NCBI GenBank assembly: GCA_913062975.1
Contig: CAJXZO010000007.1
Location: forward strand, 1-46,536
Origin: an uncultured Micrococcales bacterium
Lineage (GTDB): Bacteria > Actinomycetota > Actinomycetes > Actinomycetales > Microbacteriaceae
DNA length: 46,536 nt
Reading direction: 5' to 3'
This document shows, piece by piece, positions 32,784-41,952 of the stretch; the stretch's first letter is position 1; every line of letters begins with the position of its first letter. A program made the position numbers and the translations under genes. The notes below the pieces were generated by a model. That model worked only from the letters and a program-made list of their open reading frames with translations. It was not told the origin of the DNA and searched no databases.

Positions 32784-34392
32784 AAAGCCTATTCATGATT
32801 TCATCAACGATTTTCTGATTAGAACGGTTTGCAACTGAGCTAAGCGCATTTTCAGAAAGAGCCCTTCTCCTAACTGGATCAATCAAAAGGCTTTCTATGG
32901 TTTTGACCAGGTTCGGCTCACTAACCTCTGAACCAAGACCCAGCATGACAACCCCGTTTTGTTCGGTGGTATGGGAGTGTTTGAGTTCTTTCTGGTTTTG
33001 GGCCATGCAGATTGTTGGAACTCCCAGGCTTGCAAGCTCGGTAATGGTTCTGCCAGCGCTGGAAAAAGCAAGGTCTGCCTGAGCTAAAACCCTGGGCATG
33101 TTTTTTACATTTTTCAATATCTGAACATCAAGTTTCCAGTCAGCGCTGATGGGCTTAGCCCCCATTCCTCTGATGACAATTACTTGTCCCGCAAACTTAG
33201 TTTGCTCAAGTGCTGAAAGAGTTTTCTCGGCAAGCCCTGAGGGATCAGTCCCACCAAATAAAACAACGATGTGTCTAACCTCTGGTTGAAATTCGCTAAT
33301 TCTTGGCAGAGTTTCAAAACTGGGTGCCAATATCGAATACTGCAATCCAGAAAGTTGCTTGTTTTCAGCTATGGATTCATTTGGATAGAGATCACTAATT
33401 ACCAAATCGGCAAGCTGTGCTCCAAAGCCCTGGTCTTCAAAGCTTAGAATCTTGGTCTCCGGGGATAGGGTTTTTAGCTTGTGAACCAGTTGATAATCGC
33501 TATCCAGATAATCAAAAACCAACAGATCTGGTTTATCGGTTTCGATGAGGTTTGCAAACTCTGAGTCGTCAAGCGCTTGGTAGTCAAAACCAAATTGCTC
33601 AAAAAAGTTCTGCCCAAGAGGTCTCTCTGGGCTCAAGATGATTTTGAGCTTATGTCTTGCAAGTTGCTGAGCCATTGCTAACACTCTGTAAACATGACCC
33701 ATGCCCAGTTGTTCGGAACTGTCAGTTCGGAAATAAATAGTCTTTTGGCTAAAAAAGTGCTCAGCCACGGCCAAGTCACTGAAATCATCTATGTCTATTG
33801 CTTGACGCTGATCTAATTCAATTAACTCAACCGGTTGATTGATTCTGGTTTTTGATTTTTCAAAGTCAGATATTTTGCAACCAATGATTGCCCCGGTTTC
33901 CCTAAAAGATGCGGCAAGCTGTTGCCTGTTTAGTCTTTTTTCATATTCAGGCTCATAGCCCGTCTCACTTTTCCGCCAGCGAAGATGCCTGTCATCACTG
34001 ACGCTTAGAACACTCGCTGAATTGTGAAGAACTTCAAATGCGGCTAGCAGGCTTGCAGGTTCAATCAATGGTGAGGTTGGTTGCAGGGTGATCAAATAAT
34101 CATCTGATTCAGCGCCTAGTTGTCGAAGCTGATTGAGGTAGCCAAAGATGACCTCATCCAGAGTTTTTTTGCCTGTGGCATGCTCGGGCTCGATGATTAT
34201 CTTCGCCCCCACCAATTCGCCAACCTCGGCTATTTCATCATCGTCTGTAATCAGCACAGTGTTCGCCGTCACCTCTAAAGCTGCAGTTAGTGCATGCTGA
34301 ACCATTGGTTTTCCATTTAGTAACCAGAGGTTTTTTCGGGGGATGCCAACGGAGCCGCCGCGAGCGGGAATGACAATCCAGTTATTGCTCAT
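32776..34392 (-). CDS. Fused CMP-nonulosonate cytidylyltransferase and PseG-like protein
   Basis: A 538-residue two-domain protein. Residues ~1-220 are a NeuA/PseF-type CMP-sugar synthetase: IPARGGSVGIPRKN, then LQPTSPL, then RETGAIIG and AIDIDD. Residues ~222-538 match PseG, the UDP-sugar hydrolase of pseudaminic acid synthesis: FRTDSSEQLGMGHVYR with the catalytic His, LFGGTDPSG and SSAGRTITELASLGVPT. Two non-consecutive steps are thus joined in one chain. The frame is continuous with no sign of a frameshift artefact. The ATG overlaps the stop of the upstream GT2 gene (ATGA). PseB, PseC and PseH homologues are not seen in the window. Confidence 0.85.
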   Translation of the reverse strand: MSNNWIVIPARGGSVGIPRKNLWLLNGKPMVQHALTAALEVTANTVLITDDDEIAEVGELVGAKIIIEPEHATGKKTLDEVIFGYLNQLRQLGAESDDYLITLQPTSPLIEPASLLAAFEVLHNSASVLSVSDDRHLRWRKSETGYEPEYEKRLNRQQLAASFRETGAIIGCKISDFEKSKTRINQPVELIELDQRQAIDIDDFSDLAVAEHFFSQKTIYFRTDSSEQLGMGHVYRVLAMAQQLARHKLKIILSPERPLGQNFFEQFGFDYQALDDSEFANLIETDKPDLLVFDYLDSDYQLVHKLKTLSPETKILSFEDQGFGAQLADLVISDLYPNESIAENKQLSGLQYSILAPSFETLPRISEFQPEVRHIVVLFGGTDPSGLAEKTLSALEQTKFAGQVIVIRGMGAKPISADWKLDVQILKNVKNMPRVLAQADLAFSSAGRTITELASLGVPTICMAQNQKELKHSHTTEQNGVVMLGLGSEVSEPNLVKTIESLLIDPVRRRALSENALSSVANRSNQKIVDEIMNRLFS

Positions 34393-35360
34393 TTGCGCTT
34401 GAAGATCTTTGGTTGAACACCAATTCTTAGCTCGATGTCCCTAACTCGGTGAAGCGTCTTGGTGGAAAGTGATCTAACTGAATAAATGCTGTCTGCGATG
34501 AAACCAAATAACAAAACTTGAACCCCAGAGATGAAAAACACAGCCCCCAGAATCACGCTCTGCAAATGAGGCGTGGCGGGAGGGTTGAGATTATCAATCA
34601 ACCAGGGAAGCCAAGAAATAAAGGCCAAGAGAATAAACGTTATGCCCATTGGCATGAACAGCCTCAGTGGGCGATATTGGATATAAACACGGATCATGGT
34701 CCAAGCATTGCGCCTGACGTATTTCCAAGTTGAACCAAACAGCCTGCTTGGTCGGACGCTTTCATTTCTTTTCACCGGAACATTAGCCAGTGACAGCGAG
34801 GCATCATCAACTTGGATCAGAGACTCGATTGTGTAGGTGAATTTGCTCACCAGGTTTATCTGCATGGCAGCCTCACGGCTAATGGCTCTAAAACCACTGG
34901 TTGCGTCATTGACCTCGGTTCCAGAAAACTGCTGGGCAATTCTGGTGCCAAGTTTTTGTAGTTGCCTTTTGAGCCAGGAAAACTCATCAACGCTGTCGGT
35001 GTCTCGGTCACCGACAACAACATCTGCAGTCTTATCCATGATTGGTTTCACTAGATCTGGAATTGCGGATGCATCGTATTGATTATCAGCATCTGTGTTC
35101 ACAATCACGTCTGCACCCAGTTTGAGAGCTGCGTCAACACCAGCTTGGAAAGCTGCGGCCAAACCTTGGTTTTCACTGAAGCGAACCACATAGTCAGCAC
35201 CGCTTGCCATTGCCACCTCGGTGGTTTTGTCCTTAGAGCCATCATCTATGACTAACCACTCAACCGAATCAAAACCCTCAACCTCGCGAGGCAGGCTTGC
35301 AAGGGCGTGGGGCAGGTAGTCTGCCTCATTCAAACAAGGAATCTGAATGATTAGTTTCAT
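34389..35360 (-). CDS. GT2 glycosyltransferase, dolichyl-phosphate-mannose-synthase-like
   Basis: A 323-residue family GT2 enzyme. The catalytic domain at ~1-225 has IPCLNEADYLPHAL, VIDDGSKDKT and the DxD-type NTDADNQYD. Two membrane helices follow (~245-270 and ~280-305). This is the DPM1/GtrB-type layout that charges a polyprenyl phosphate with a sugar. The ATG at 35360 is chosen over a TTG at 35378 because GAGGGA is correctly spaced before it. It precedes the CMP-nonulosonate synthetase fusion with an ATGA overlap. Confidence 0.85.
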   Translation of the reverse strand: MKLIIQIPCLNEADYLPHALASLPREVEGFDSVEWLVIDDGSKDKTTEVAMASGADYVVRFSENQGLAAAFQAGVDAALKLGADVIVNTDADNQYDASAIPDLVKPIMDKTADVVVGDRDTDSVDEFSWLKRQLQKLGTRIAQQFSGTEVNDATSGFRAISREAAMQINLVSKFTYTIESLIQVDDASLSLANVPVKRNESVRPSRLFGSTWKYVRRNAWTMIRVYIQYRPLRLFMPMGITFILLAFISWLPWLIDNLNPPATPHLQSVILGAVFFISGVQVLLFGFIADSIYSVRSLSTKTLHRVRDIELRIGVQPKIFKRK

Positions 35361-35396
35361 AGTGTTTTCCCTCAGCAATCCACTACAGAATAGCCC

Positions 35397-36779
35397 TTAG
35401 CTGTTGATTTTTGGTTTAGAGCTAAAGCTGATTGCAATCACCATTGCAAAAACCCCGGTCAAGTGAAGCCACATTCTGTTGAGGCTATCTGCCCAACCGA
35501 CGCGTCCCAGAGTTGGCTCGCCAAACTGGCCACCATCCACCATTTTCAGAATTACATTTCCCAACATCAAGATAAATACCATCGAAGCCAGTCGCTTTTG
35601 ATCTTTTTGGAAATACAAATAGCCAAGCAGGATAGGCATGGCGATTATTACTATTCCCCAGAGTCCCTCTCCTAGGACCAGGTTTTCAAACTGTGCCTGC
35701 ACCCCACCCAGCAGATCTTCTCGGAAAATAACTAGGGCTGCGACCAGTACAACCAACTCTGCAATGATTGCCAGCGGAATCAATCTGAATCTAATGGGGT
35801 CTAATGGCTTGGCTGCGACCAGCAACCCAAGCCCTACCAAGATCAAAACAAACAAAACCCAGTAAATGCCTGTTGAGTTCAGGATGTAGGAGTTGTAAAC
35901 ACTTAGCCAGATTCCAAAGCTGAATGTTGCCGAGCTAACAGTTAGCATGATCTGTTTTCTGCTTATCCAGTTAGCACTAATAACCGTCAGAGCCACCAGG
36001 GCGGCAACTGCTATTCCCTCTGCTCGGGTGGTGGAAATAACAGACAGAGAAACCATCAACAGAATTAGCCTTTGACTGCTGAGAGTTTTCTCGTTTGCGG
36101 CTTCCAAACCAACAGCAAGACCAATAACAACAGCCAAGGCCATCAACACGTGTCCGTTTAGATACAAGCTTGAGCGAATCACAATTGGTGTTGTGAGCAT
36201 CACGGCAAGCGCCAGCAATAAAGCCAGGTTGTGTCTGCTGGTGAATCTGGTTATCGCCCAGTAACTTGCAAAGATCAAAGAAATAAACAGCACTGCGGGG
36301 AAAGCGCTCAGGTATTCACCAGTTGGTCCCAATGAGAGCATTAGCGGAAAAGCAAAGCCTCGCTTGATGCTCACTCGACCATTGAGTGTTTCCATGTCAA
36401 CACCCGATTGCATCATCTCGCTCATGGTGAGAATCCAGCTTGGATCTCCATAAACAGGTGAAGACCATCTTTCAACCCTGGTTATTACAACCGAGACCAA
36501 GACAATCGGAACAATCAGTGCAAGTGCTTTTAGTTGGATGAAGAGCTTTCCCCGAATAACTGCATAAACAATCATCAGCAAGGTGAGTAGAAACCAAACA
36601 GTGATGTTGATACTTAGGACATCAAACAGGTTCAACAGACTAAAGCTGGCGGTTCTCAAAACCACAGCGAACAAAACCCCTGCTGGGATGAGCAGTGGAA
36701 GTTGTCTGATGCCAGTGACCGCCGCCAAGCTCACTCCTGCCAGCAGAGTGATGGAGAGCATCAAAAATTCATAGATCAT
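35397..36779 (-). CDS. Multi-spanning membrane protein of the polysaccharide locus
   Basis: A 460-residue protein with about eleven hydrophobic segments and one larger external loop (~residues 105-150, with WSSPVYGDPSWILTMSEMM). I do not recognise a family with certainty. The pattern of N-terminal helices, an extracytoplasmic loop and dense helices resembles GT39/ArnT-like or polymerase (Wzy-like) membrane enzymes that use lipid-linked sugars. The adjacent GT2 gene encodes a possible maker of polyprenyl-phosphate sugar, which fits. It overlaps the next gene upstream by ATGA. Confidence 0.6.
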   Translation of the reverse strand: MIYEFLMLSITLLAGVSLAAVTGIRQLPLLIPAGVLFAVVLRTASFSLLNLFDVLSINITVWFLLTLLMIVYAVIRGKLFIQLKALALIVPIVLVSVVITRVERWSSPVYGDPSWILTMSEMMQSGVDMETLNGRVSIKRGFAFPLMLSLGPTGEYLSAFPAVLFISLIFASYWAITRFTSRHNLALLLALAVMLTTPIVIRSSLYLNGHVLMALAVVIGLAVGLEAANEKTLSSQRLILLMVSLSVISTTRAEGIAVAALVALTVISANWISRKQIMLTVSSATFSFGIWLSVYNSYILNSTGIYWVLFVLILVGLGLLVAAKPLDPIRFRLIPLAIIAELVVLVAALVIFREDLLGGVQAQFENLVLGEGLWGIVIIAMPILLGYLYFQKDQKRLASMVFILMLGNVILKMVDGGQFGEPTLGRVGWADSLNRMWLHLTGVFAMVIAISFSSKPKINS

Positions 36780-37270
36780 GAGAGCTTCTCCAAAAGCTCT
36801 CTCTCAATCAATGCAAACCGGTAGTCATCAATCAAAACTCCAATAAAGCTCGCCGTCTGCCCAACATCCTCATCCCAAGCAATAACCAGATCGCAGTATT
36901 TACCTTCGGGGTTTATTGCACAAAAAGGCTCTAGTTCGTATTTGGTGTTTTCATCCAATAGTTCAAGGCTTTCTGCACTCAGGTCTGTTAGATCTAACGG
37001 CGCATCTCGGTTTACCTGATAATCCCCAAATCCACTCACCAGCTCTCGCTGAAAACTGAATCCCAGTTCCTGCTCACTGCCGACGTTGGAAACCTCCAAG
37101 TCGGCAAAGTTCTCTGCCAAAAACAAAGGTGCAGATTCCTGCCAGTTTTGACTCATTAGCAACTCGGTGACATCAAAGGGTTGAGAGGTTTTTGTTATCG
37201 GGGCTGAAAACGAAAAAAGGTTGGCAATAACCATCACCGCGGCCACCGCTGCAATGAGCCATTTAGACAT
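36776..37270 (-). CDS. Small exported/anchored hypothetical protein
   Basis: A 164-residue protein with one hydrophobic N-terminal segment (~4-22, signal peptide or anchor) and an acidic extracytoplasmic part. Two cysteines (in PFCAINPEGKYC) are ten residues apart and could form a disulfide loop. No family is recognised. It is the first gene of the minus-strand unit with the membrane protein (ATGA overlap) and may be its partner. Confidence 0.6.
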   Translation of the reverse strand: MSKWLIAAVAAVMVIANLFSFSAPITKTSQPFDVTELLMSQNWQESAPLFLAENFADLEVSNVGSEQELGFSFQRELVSGFGDYQVNRDAPLDLTDLSAESLELLDENTKYELEPFCAINPEGKYCDLVIAWDEDVGQTASFIGVLIDDYRFALIERELLEKLS

Positions 37271-37454
37271 GTATTGCCCTTATCAATTGATAGCAAGAGC
37301 CTAACCCAACCCAACATCCACACTCAGAACAACTGTTCGGCTTGGCAATAGTGGCTAAAATTGAGACTTCATGCAGTGAGTGCAGTTTGTTTGGTAGTGC
37401 GAATAGATTCACCGTGTCAGTTTATTCTGGACTGGATTTGAAAGAGGGTTTGAC

Positions 37455-39374
37455 GTGAGTGATTTCTCGGCTGAGACGATCATCACCAATGCACCCATCA
37501 CCAAGATCTCCTATCGTCGAACTCGCAGACTCAGGTTTCTGTTTGCAAGTTTGAGGACCCGCTCTCTTAGTGCCAGGGAGCAGCTAGCCAGAATCGCCAC
37601 CAGTGATCAGCATGGTTTCGGGGAATTAATCGAGCTTATGAAAAGCAATCTTGGTGGCGAACAGGTGGAGATCACCAGAAACCCCGCTAGAAAAAAAGCA
37701 ATGGTGGATCTTGGTTGGCTTTTACATAACCAAGCTGTCAATGCAGATGAAGACCACATGCAACTGGCCGCAGTGGTTTATCGCTGGGTGATAAAAAACG
37801 ACCCAAAGAGATTCAAATCCATGCATCGCCAGGACCTGGCGATTCTGGCACTAAACATCGGTGACGATGCGCTGTTGGACTTTGCAAAAAAAGGACTTCC
37901 AAGGTTGTGGCCTATGGCGTTGCTGCCCTCGGTGATTCGGACCAAGTTTGCTTTGGGGCTGAGTGAGCTTCTGAACTCAGGATTTGTGTTCGGTAAAGAT
38001 TTTTCAATCTCGCCCAAATTGCTACAAGCAGACATCACAAACCCGTTTAGAAAAAATTCACAGGATGAAAAATGGATTGGCAAGTTTTCAAAAGCAATTC
38101 TGCCCTCCTCGGCATCCCCGCTTGAGCTAGCAACCGGAACTACGGTTTTTGACTCTCTTTTTTCCAAAGCACCTCGCAAAATCTATGATGGTCCGCTGGT
38201 GACAGTTGTGGTGAGTTGCTATAAACCAAACCAAGCACTCATCACCTCTTTGAAATCAATCCTTGCCTCCAGTTATGAAAATCTCGAGGTAATGGTCTTT
38301 GATGACGCAAGCCCCAAGGGTTATAAGGGTTTTTATAACCAGGCGGAGGCTTTGGATCTAAGAGTCCGCGTTTATTACATGAAACAAAATGGTGGCACCT
38401 ATGCCGTTCGCAATCGAGCTTTGGAGCAGGCTCAGGGAGACCTCATTACATTTCAGGACAGTGATGACTGGATGCACCCCGAGAGAATCGAAAGACAGGT
38501 GAAGAGACTTAGGTCTCAAAAGCGCATTGGCAACATCAGCATGTCCACCAGAGTTGATGAAAACCTAGGGTGTGTGGAGAGTGGCAGGAGACTCCGCATT
38601 GGTTTGTGTGAGCCCTCACTGATGTTTTGGCGCAAGCAGGTGGTTAACAAGATTGGCTATTTCGACAGTGTTCGCAAGGGTGCTGACAGTGAATACCGAA
38701 AGCGAATCCAGAAAGCCTTCGAGCAAGACCTGGAGGTGATTGAGCCCTACCGAACTCTCACCCTGCAGAGAGCAGACCATGGAGGTCTTACCGATGGGGA
38801 TATGACCTTTAGGTGGATTGTTGATTATCGTCTTGCTTACAGAGACAGTTATAACCGTTGGCAGAAATCAGCTGAAAGGCTTTATCTAAAACCAGGCTCC
38901 AGGGAGTTTTTTGCTCCAAGGCAGATGCGCTTCAAAAAAGAGCTTGCTTATAAAGAAAGAACCGTGGACCTGCTAATGGCTGCCAACTTCTGTGATCCGG
39001 CACAGGAGAAAAAGCTGTTGGCTGAAATTGAGAAGGCTTTAGAAAAGAAACTATTCATTGGCCTGCATCAGCTCAACACCATGTATCCACTGGCACTGCC
39101 AAGAAGCATTCGCGCAAGCTTTATTGAGATTTTAGAGAAAGGCTATGCCCACCTGGTTTATCCCGATGACAAACTGGAAATTAGAAAACTTAAGGTTTAC
39201 AGCCCAAGTGCTTATCTCGTTAGCTATCAGCATCGGAAGTATCGATGGCTGGTCCGCGGAATGCAGATTACACCGCTTGCTGAAAAAGCAGAGACCTGGA
39301 ATGCCGAGGGTGAGGGTTTGGATGAGTTGTTGCAAAAAAGGCTGGGGTTTAACTTTTCAAATATCGATTCTTAG
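37455..39374 (+). CDS. GT2 glycosyltransferase with long N-terminal extension
   Basis: A 639-residue protein. Residues ~1-240 are an extension without recognised motifs, mostly helical-looking and perhaps TPR-like. The GT2 (GT-A) domain lies at ~245-440: VTVVVSCYKPNQALITSL, VMVFDDASPKG, and the metal-binding DSDD in FQDSDDWMHPERI. A C-terminal region of ~200 residues is basic and helical. There is no membrane segment. The GTG start at 37455 has GAGGG upstream. The gene is isolated on the plus strand between two minus-strand clusters, with a 184-base upstream gap holding no other gene. Confidence 0.8.
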   Translation: MSDFSAETIITNAPITKISYRRTRRLRFLFASLRTRSLSAREQLARIATSDQHGFGELIELMKSNLGGEQVEITRNPARKKAMVDLGWLLHNQAVNADEDHMQLAAVVYRWVIKNDPKRFKSMHRQDLAILALNIGDDALLDFAKKGLPRLWPMALLPSVIRTKFALGLSELLNSGFVFGKDFSISPKLLQADITNPFRKNSQDEKWIGKFSKAILPSSASPLELATGTTVFDSLFSKAPRKIYDGPLVTVVVSCYKPNQALITSLKSILASSYENLEVMVFDDASPKGYKGFYNQAEALDLRVRVYYMKQNGGTYAVRNRALEQAQGDLITFQDSDDWMHPERIERQVKRLRSQKRIGNISMSTRVDENLGCVESGRRLRIGLCEPSLMFWRKQVVNKIGYFDSVRKGADSEYRKRIQKAFEQDLEVIEPYRTLTLQRADHGGLTDGDMTFRWIVDYRLAYRDSYNRWQKSAERLYLKPGSREFFAPRQMRFKKELAYKERTVDLLMAANFCDPAQEKKLLAEIEKALEKKLFIGLHQLNTMYPLALPRSIRASFIEILEKGYAHLVYPDDKLEIRKLKVYSPSAYLVSYQHRKYRWLVRGMQITPLAEKAETWNAEGEGLDELLQKRLGFNFSNIDS

Positions 39375-39379
39375 TAGTT

Positions 39380-40324
39380 TTAACCAACTGGGTGTTTTTG
39401 GGGAATAAACAGCATTCCAATGATGAAACCAACACCCCAGGTGTAGTGCATGATGGGAAGAACCAAAAGGATCCTCGGCTTAGTTGCGGGTTGGTTGTTG
39501 CTAAAGATTGCAATCAGCAAAACAGCAAGCATGTAAATCAAAAAGGGAAATGCAAAAACAGATGCAAACACCAACAGGGGTGGTGCGAAATAACGCAGGT
39601 TGGCATCAGCAAGTCCCTGTCTGGTTAGCCCCCCTCGCCACCTGCCAGTTTGATAAAACTGTTTAGCTAAAGCGATTGCTTTTCCTCTGGGGTGATAGGT
39701 GACTTCTAATCTGGGATCAAACCAAACAACGTGCCCCGCCCTGCGTAATCTGAGGTTTAGCTCCCAGTCCTGGCCGCGGATGAATGATTCATCAAAACCA
39801 CCGACCTCTATTAGTTTTTGCTTATCAAAGATTCCCAAATAAACACTGTCTGCGGGACCTGCTTTGCCACCTGTGTGGAAAACACCACCACCAAGTCCAA
39901 ATCTAGATTGATAGCCCCAAGCAACTGCTTTTTGAAATGGGGTTGTTCCCTTGGCAAGCATCACCCCACCAACATTGGCTGCCCCCGTTGATTTCAAAAT
40001 CTCAATTCCAGTCATCGCATAATTCTCTGAAAGCTCAGAGTGAGCATCCACTCGAATCACAATCTCACCATCCGCATTGGCAATTGCCTGATTCAGCCCA
40101 GCACTTGTCCCGCCTTTGGGGTTTTCAATCACCGTTAGTTCTGAGATTTCTTTTTCGAGCTTTTTCGCTATCTGTTTAGTTTTGTCTTTGGAGGGTGCAA
40201 CTGCCAAGATAATTTGTTTTTCATAGCCGGGCAGTGGTTGATTCAAAATGCTCTGAACAGCCCGAGCGAGATGTCTCTGTTCGTTTTTGACAGGCATCAG
40301 AAAACTGATTACTTCACTCTTCAA
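39380..40324 (-). CDS. GT2 glycosyltransferase, ExoA-like, membrane-bound
   Basis: A 314-residue family GT2 enzyme like succinoglycan glucosyltransferase ExoA. It has FLMPVKNEQRHLARAV, VIENPKGGTSAGLN, the metal site RVDAH, and RGQDWELNLRLRRAG. About three membrane helices close the C-terminus (from ~235). The frame is open to 40393, but that start would overlap the ABC ATPase gene by 80 bases; TTG at 40324 with AGGAA upstream is preferred and overlaps by 11. Start choice is moderate confidence, identity is good. Confidence 0.83.
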   Translation of the reverse strand: MKSEVISFLMPVKNEQRHLARAVQSILNQPLPGYEKQIILAVAPSKDKTKQIAKKLEKEISELTVIENPKGGTSAGLNQAIANADGEIVIRVDAHSELSENYAMTGIEILKSTGAANVGGVMLAKGTTPFQKAVAWGYQSRFGLGGGVFHTGGKAGPADSVYLGIFDKQKLIEVGGFDESFIRGQDWELNLRLRRAGHVVWFDPRLEVTYHPRGKAIALAKQFYQTGRWRGGLTRQGLADANLRYFAPPLLVFASVFAFPFLIYMLAVLLIAIFSNNQPATKPRILLVLPIMHYTWGVGFIIGMLFIPQKHPVG

Positions 40325-41117
40325 TGGTGGTTCCTGCAAACTCGGCGTATGCCTCACATACTTCCAACGCATTGCCATCCATTTTGATTTCACCCTGGTC
40401 TAACCAGATTGCTCGATTGCAAGTTGCAAGGATGGATTTCAGGCTGTGGCTAACTAGGAAAACAGTTCCCGCATTGGAAGCCAGTTGCTTCATTCTTGCC
40501 TCCGAGCGCCGTCTAAATTCACTGTCTCCAACACTCAGTGCTTCATCAACAATCAGAATCTCATGCTCCCTTGCCTGAGCAATGGCAAATTTCAACCTCT
40601 CCACCATGCCCGAGGAATAAGTCCTCATCGGAAGCTCAATGAATTGCCTGACTCCAGCAAAGTCGATGATCTCATCTAGTTTGTTTCTGACCTGGTTTTT
40701 GCTAAGCCCGATAGCAAGACCTCCCAGGATGATGTTTTTCTCACCACTGAGATCTTTCAGCATCGCAGCTCCAACACCCAAAAACGCAGGTCTGCTGGCT
40801 GCAAAGATGGAGCCCTGGTCGATTGGATTCAGCCCAGCTATGGCCTTCATCAAAGAAGTCTTTCCAGATCCATTGGAACCAATGACTCCGATGGTGTCAC
40901 CCTCATAGGCAACTAGTGATACGTCTTTGACAGCTTCAACAGTTCTTAGGTTTCCGGTTTTTTTCACCCTCGACTGGTTTGAGTTTTCAGGAATTGCCTT
41001 ACCTGATGCGAACACGCGGTAGGTGACGAAAGCACCGTCAACAATCACCTTCGGTGTCCTGTTGGCGTTAGGGGGGAGTGTGTTCTCGCCACCCACCGTG
41101 TTAGTTGACTCTGCCAT
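40314..41117 (-). CDS. Polysaccharide ABC exporter ATP-binding protein (Wzt/TagH-like)
   Basis: A 267-residue ATPase of the O-antigen/teichoic-acid exporter type. Walker A GSNGSGKTS, a signature replaced by TYSSGMVERLKFAIA as in TagH/Wzt, and Walker B ILIVDEALSVGD are visible. There is no C-terminal carbohydrate-binding domain, so export is not of the Wzt end-capping kind. The ATG at 41117 has an excellent GGAGG ribosome site; an in-frame start at 41168 would overlap the permease further. It overlaps the permease gene by 17 bases. Confidence 0.9.
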   Translation of the reverse strand: MAESTNTVGGENTLPPNANRTPKVIVDGAFVTYRVFASGKAIPENSNQSRVKKTGNLRTVEAVKDVSLVAYEGDTIGVIGSNGSGKTSLMKAIAGLNPIDQGSIFAASRPAFLGVGAAMLKDLSGEKNIILGGLAIGLSKNQVRNKLDEIIDFAGVRQFIELPMRTYSSGMVERLKFAIAQAREHEILIVDEALSVGDSEFRRRSEARMKQLASNAGTVFLVSHSLKSILATCNRAIWLDQGEIKMDGNALEVCEAYAEFAGTTIEE

Positions 41118-41952
41118 ATTTTTCCTCCGCCAACCAGAAGAAGACAAAGCCTGTGGATAACATCCCAAAAGCCCAAATCACTCCAACAATCCATTCAAAT
41201 GGGGTTGATTCATAACCACTAACAACGCTGCCTCTGGCAAGTTCCAAATAAACACTTATCGGATTAGCCCAGCGCAGAAATTCCAGAAAACCATAGGCAT
41301 CAATCAGTTTCTCAATCGAGAAAAACACCCCTGATGAATAAAACAAAAGCCTGTTCAAAAAAGGAATCAGTTGGCTCAGATCAGTGAAATCAGTGGTTAG
41401 CCTGGCGGAGAGCATGGCCAGCCCAAATGCAAATATCAACGCCAGCACAACAACACCGATAACCCCAAACCAGCTCAGACCAACAGGTTCTCCCAGGACA
41501 ATCAGAGCTAAGAGGGCTATTGGCAGTATCCCGATGAATCTTCCAAGTTGCGAAAAGGTGGAAGAAAAGGGAAGAAGAATTCTCGGGAAATCTAAAGATC
41601 TAACAATGGATGCATTACTGGTGATGGATTTAGTTCCATCAACAAAGCTTCCAGAAATGAATTGGAAAAAAACAACGCCGATGATCAAAAACGGCAAGAA
41701 GTTATCTGGTCTTGAATCTCCCAGCACCAGGCCAAAAATCAAGCCGTAGAGCGCTACCTGCATGGTCGGTGTCAATACAATCCAAATCACACCCAGTCGG
41801 GAGCGTGCAGTGGAGGCAAGCAATGTAAACCGAGCCAGGGCAAAGGCAAAGCTTCTGCGGGCCCAAAAGGATTTTAGGTAATTGCCTATTTTTGGCCTCT
41901 GCCCAACTGGCGTTAGACCGTTTTCAATTGCAAGCTGTGTTAGGTCACTCAA
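41101..41952 (-). CDS. Polysaccharide ABC exporter permease (Wzm/TagG-like)
   Basis: A 283-residue ABC-2 type permease with six membrane segments. The N-terminal cytoplasmic part contains the typical SRLGVIWIVLTPTMQVALY and the external GDSRPDNFLPFLIIGVVFFQF stretch. It is the membrane partner of the adjacent ATPase and would export the assembled lipid-linked polysaccharide. It overlaps the dehydrogenase gene by ATGA. Confidence 0.9.
   Translation of the reverse strand: MSDLTQLAIENGLTPVGQRPKIGNYLKSFWARRSFAFALARFTLLASTARSRLGVIWIVLTPTMQVALYGLIFGLVLGDSRPDNFLPFLIIGVVFFQFISGSFVDGTKSITSNASIVRSLDFPRILLPFSSTFSQLGRFIGILPIALLALIVLGEPVGLSWFGVIGVVVLALIFAFGLAMLSARLTTDFTDLSQLIPFLNRLLFYSSGVFFSIEKLIDAYGFLEFLRWANPISVYLELARGSVVSGYESTPFEWIVGVIWAFGMLSTGFVFFWLAEEKYGRVN

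Noticed and set aside
32776-34392. Possible false fusion caused by a sequencing frameshift between the cytidylyltransferase and PseG-like parts
   Set aside because: The frame is continuous and the linker is short and protein-like with no stop in frame, so a real fusion is more likely.
40325-40393. Longer N-terminus for the ExoA-like GT2 enzyme
   Set aside because: It would overlap the ABC ATPase gene by 80 bases, and the extra residues are not GT2-like; TTG 40324 has a ribosome site.
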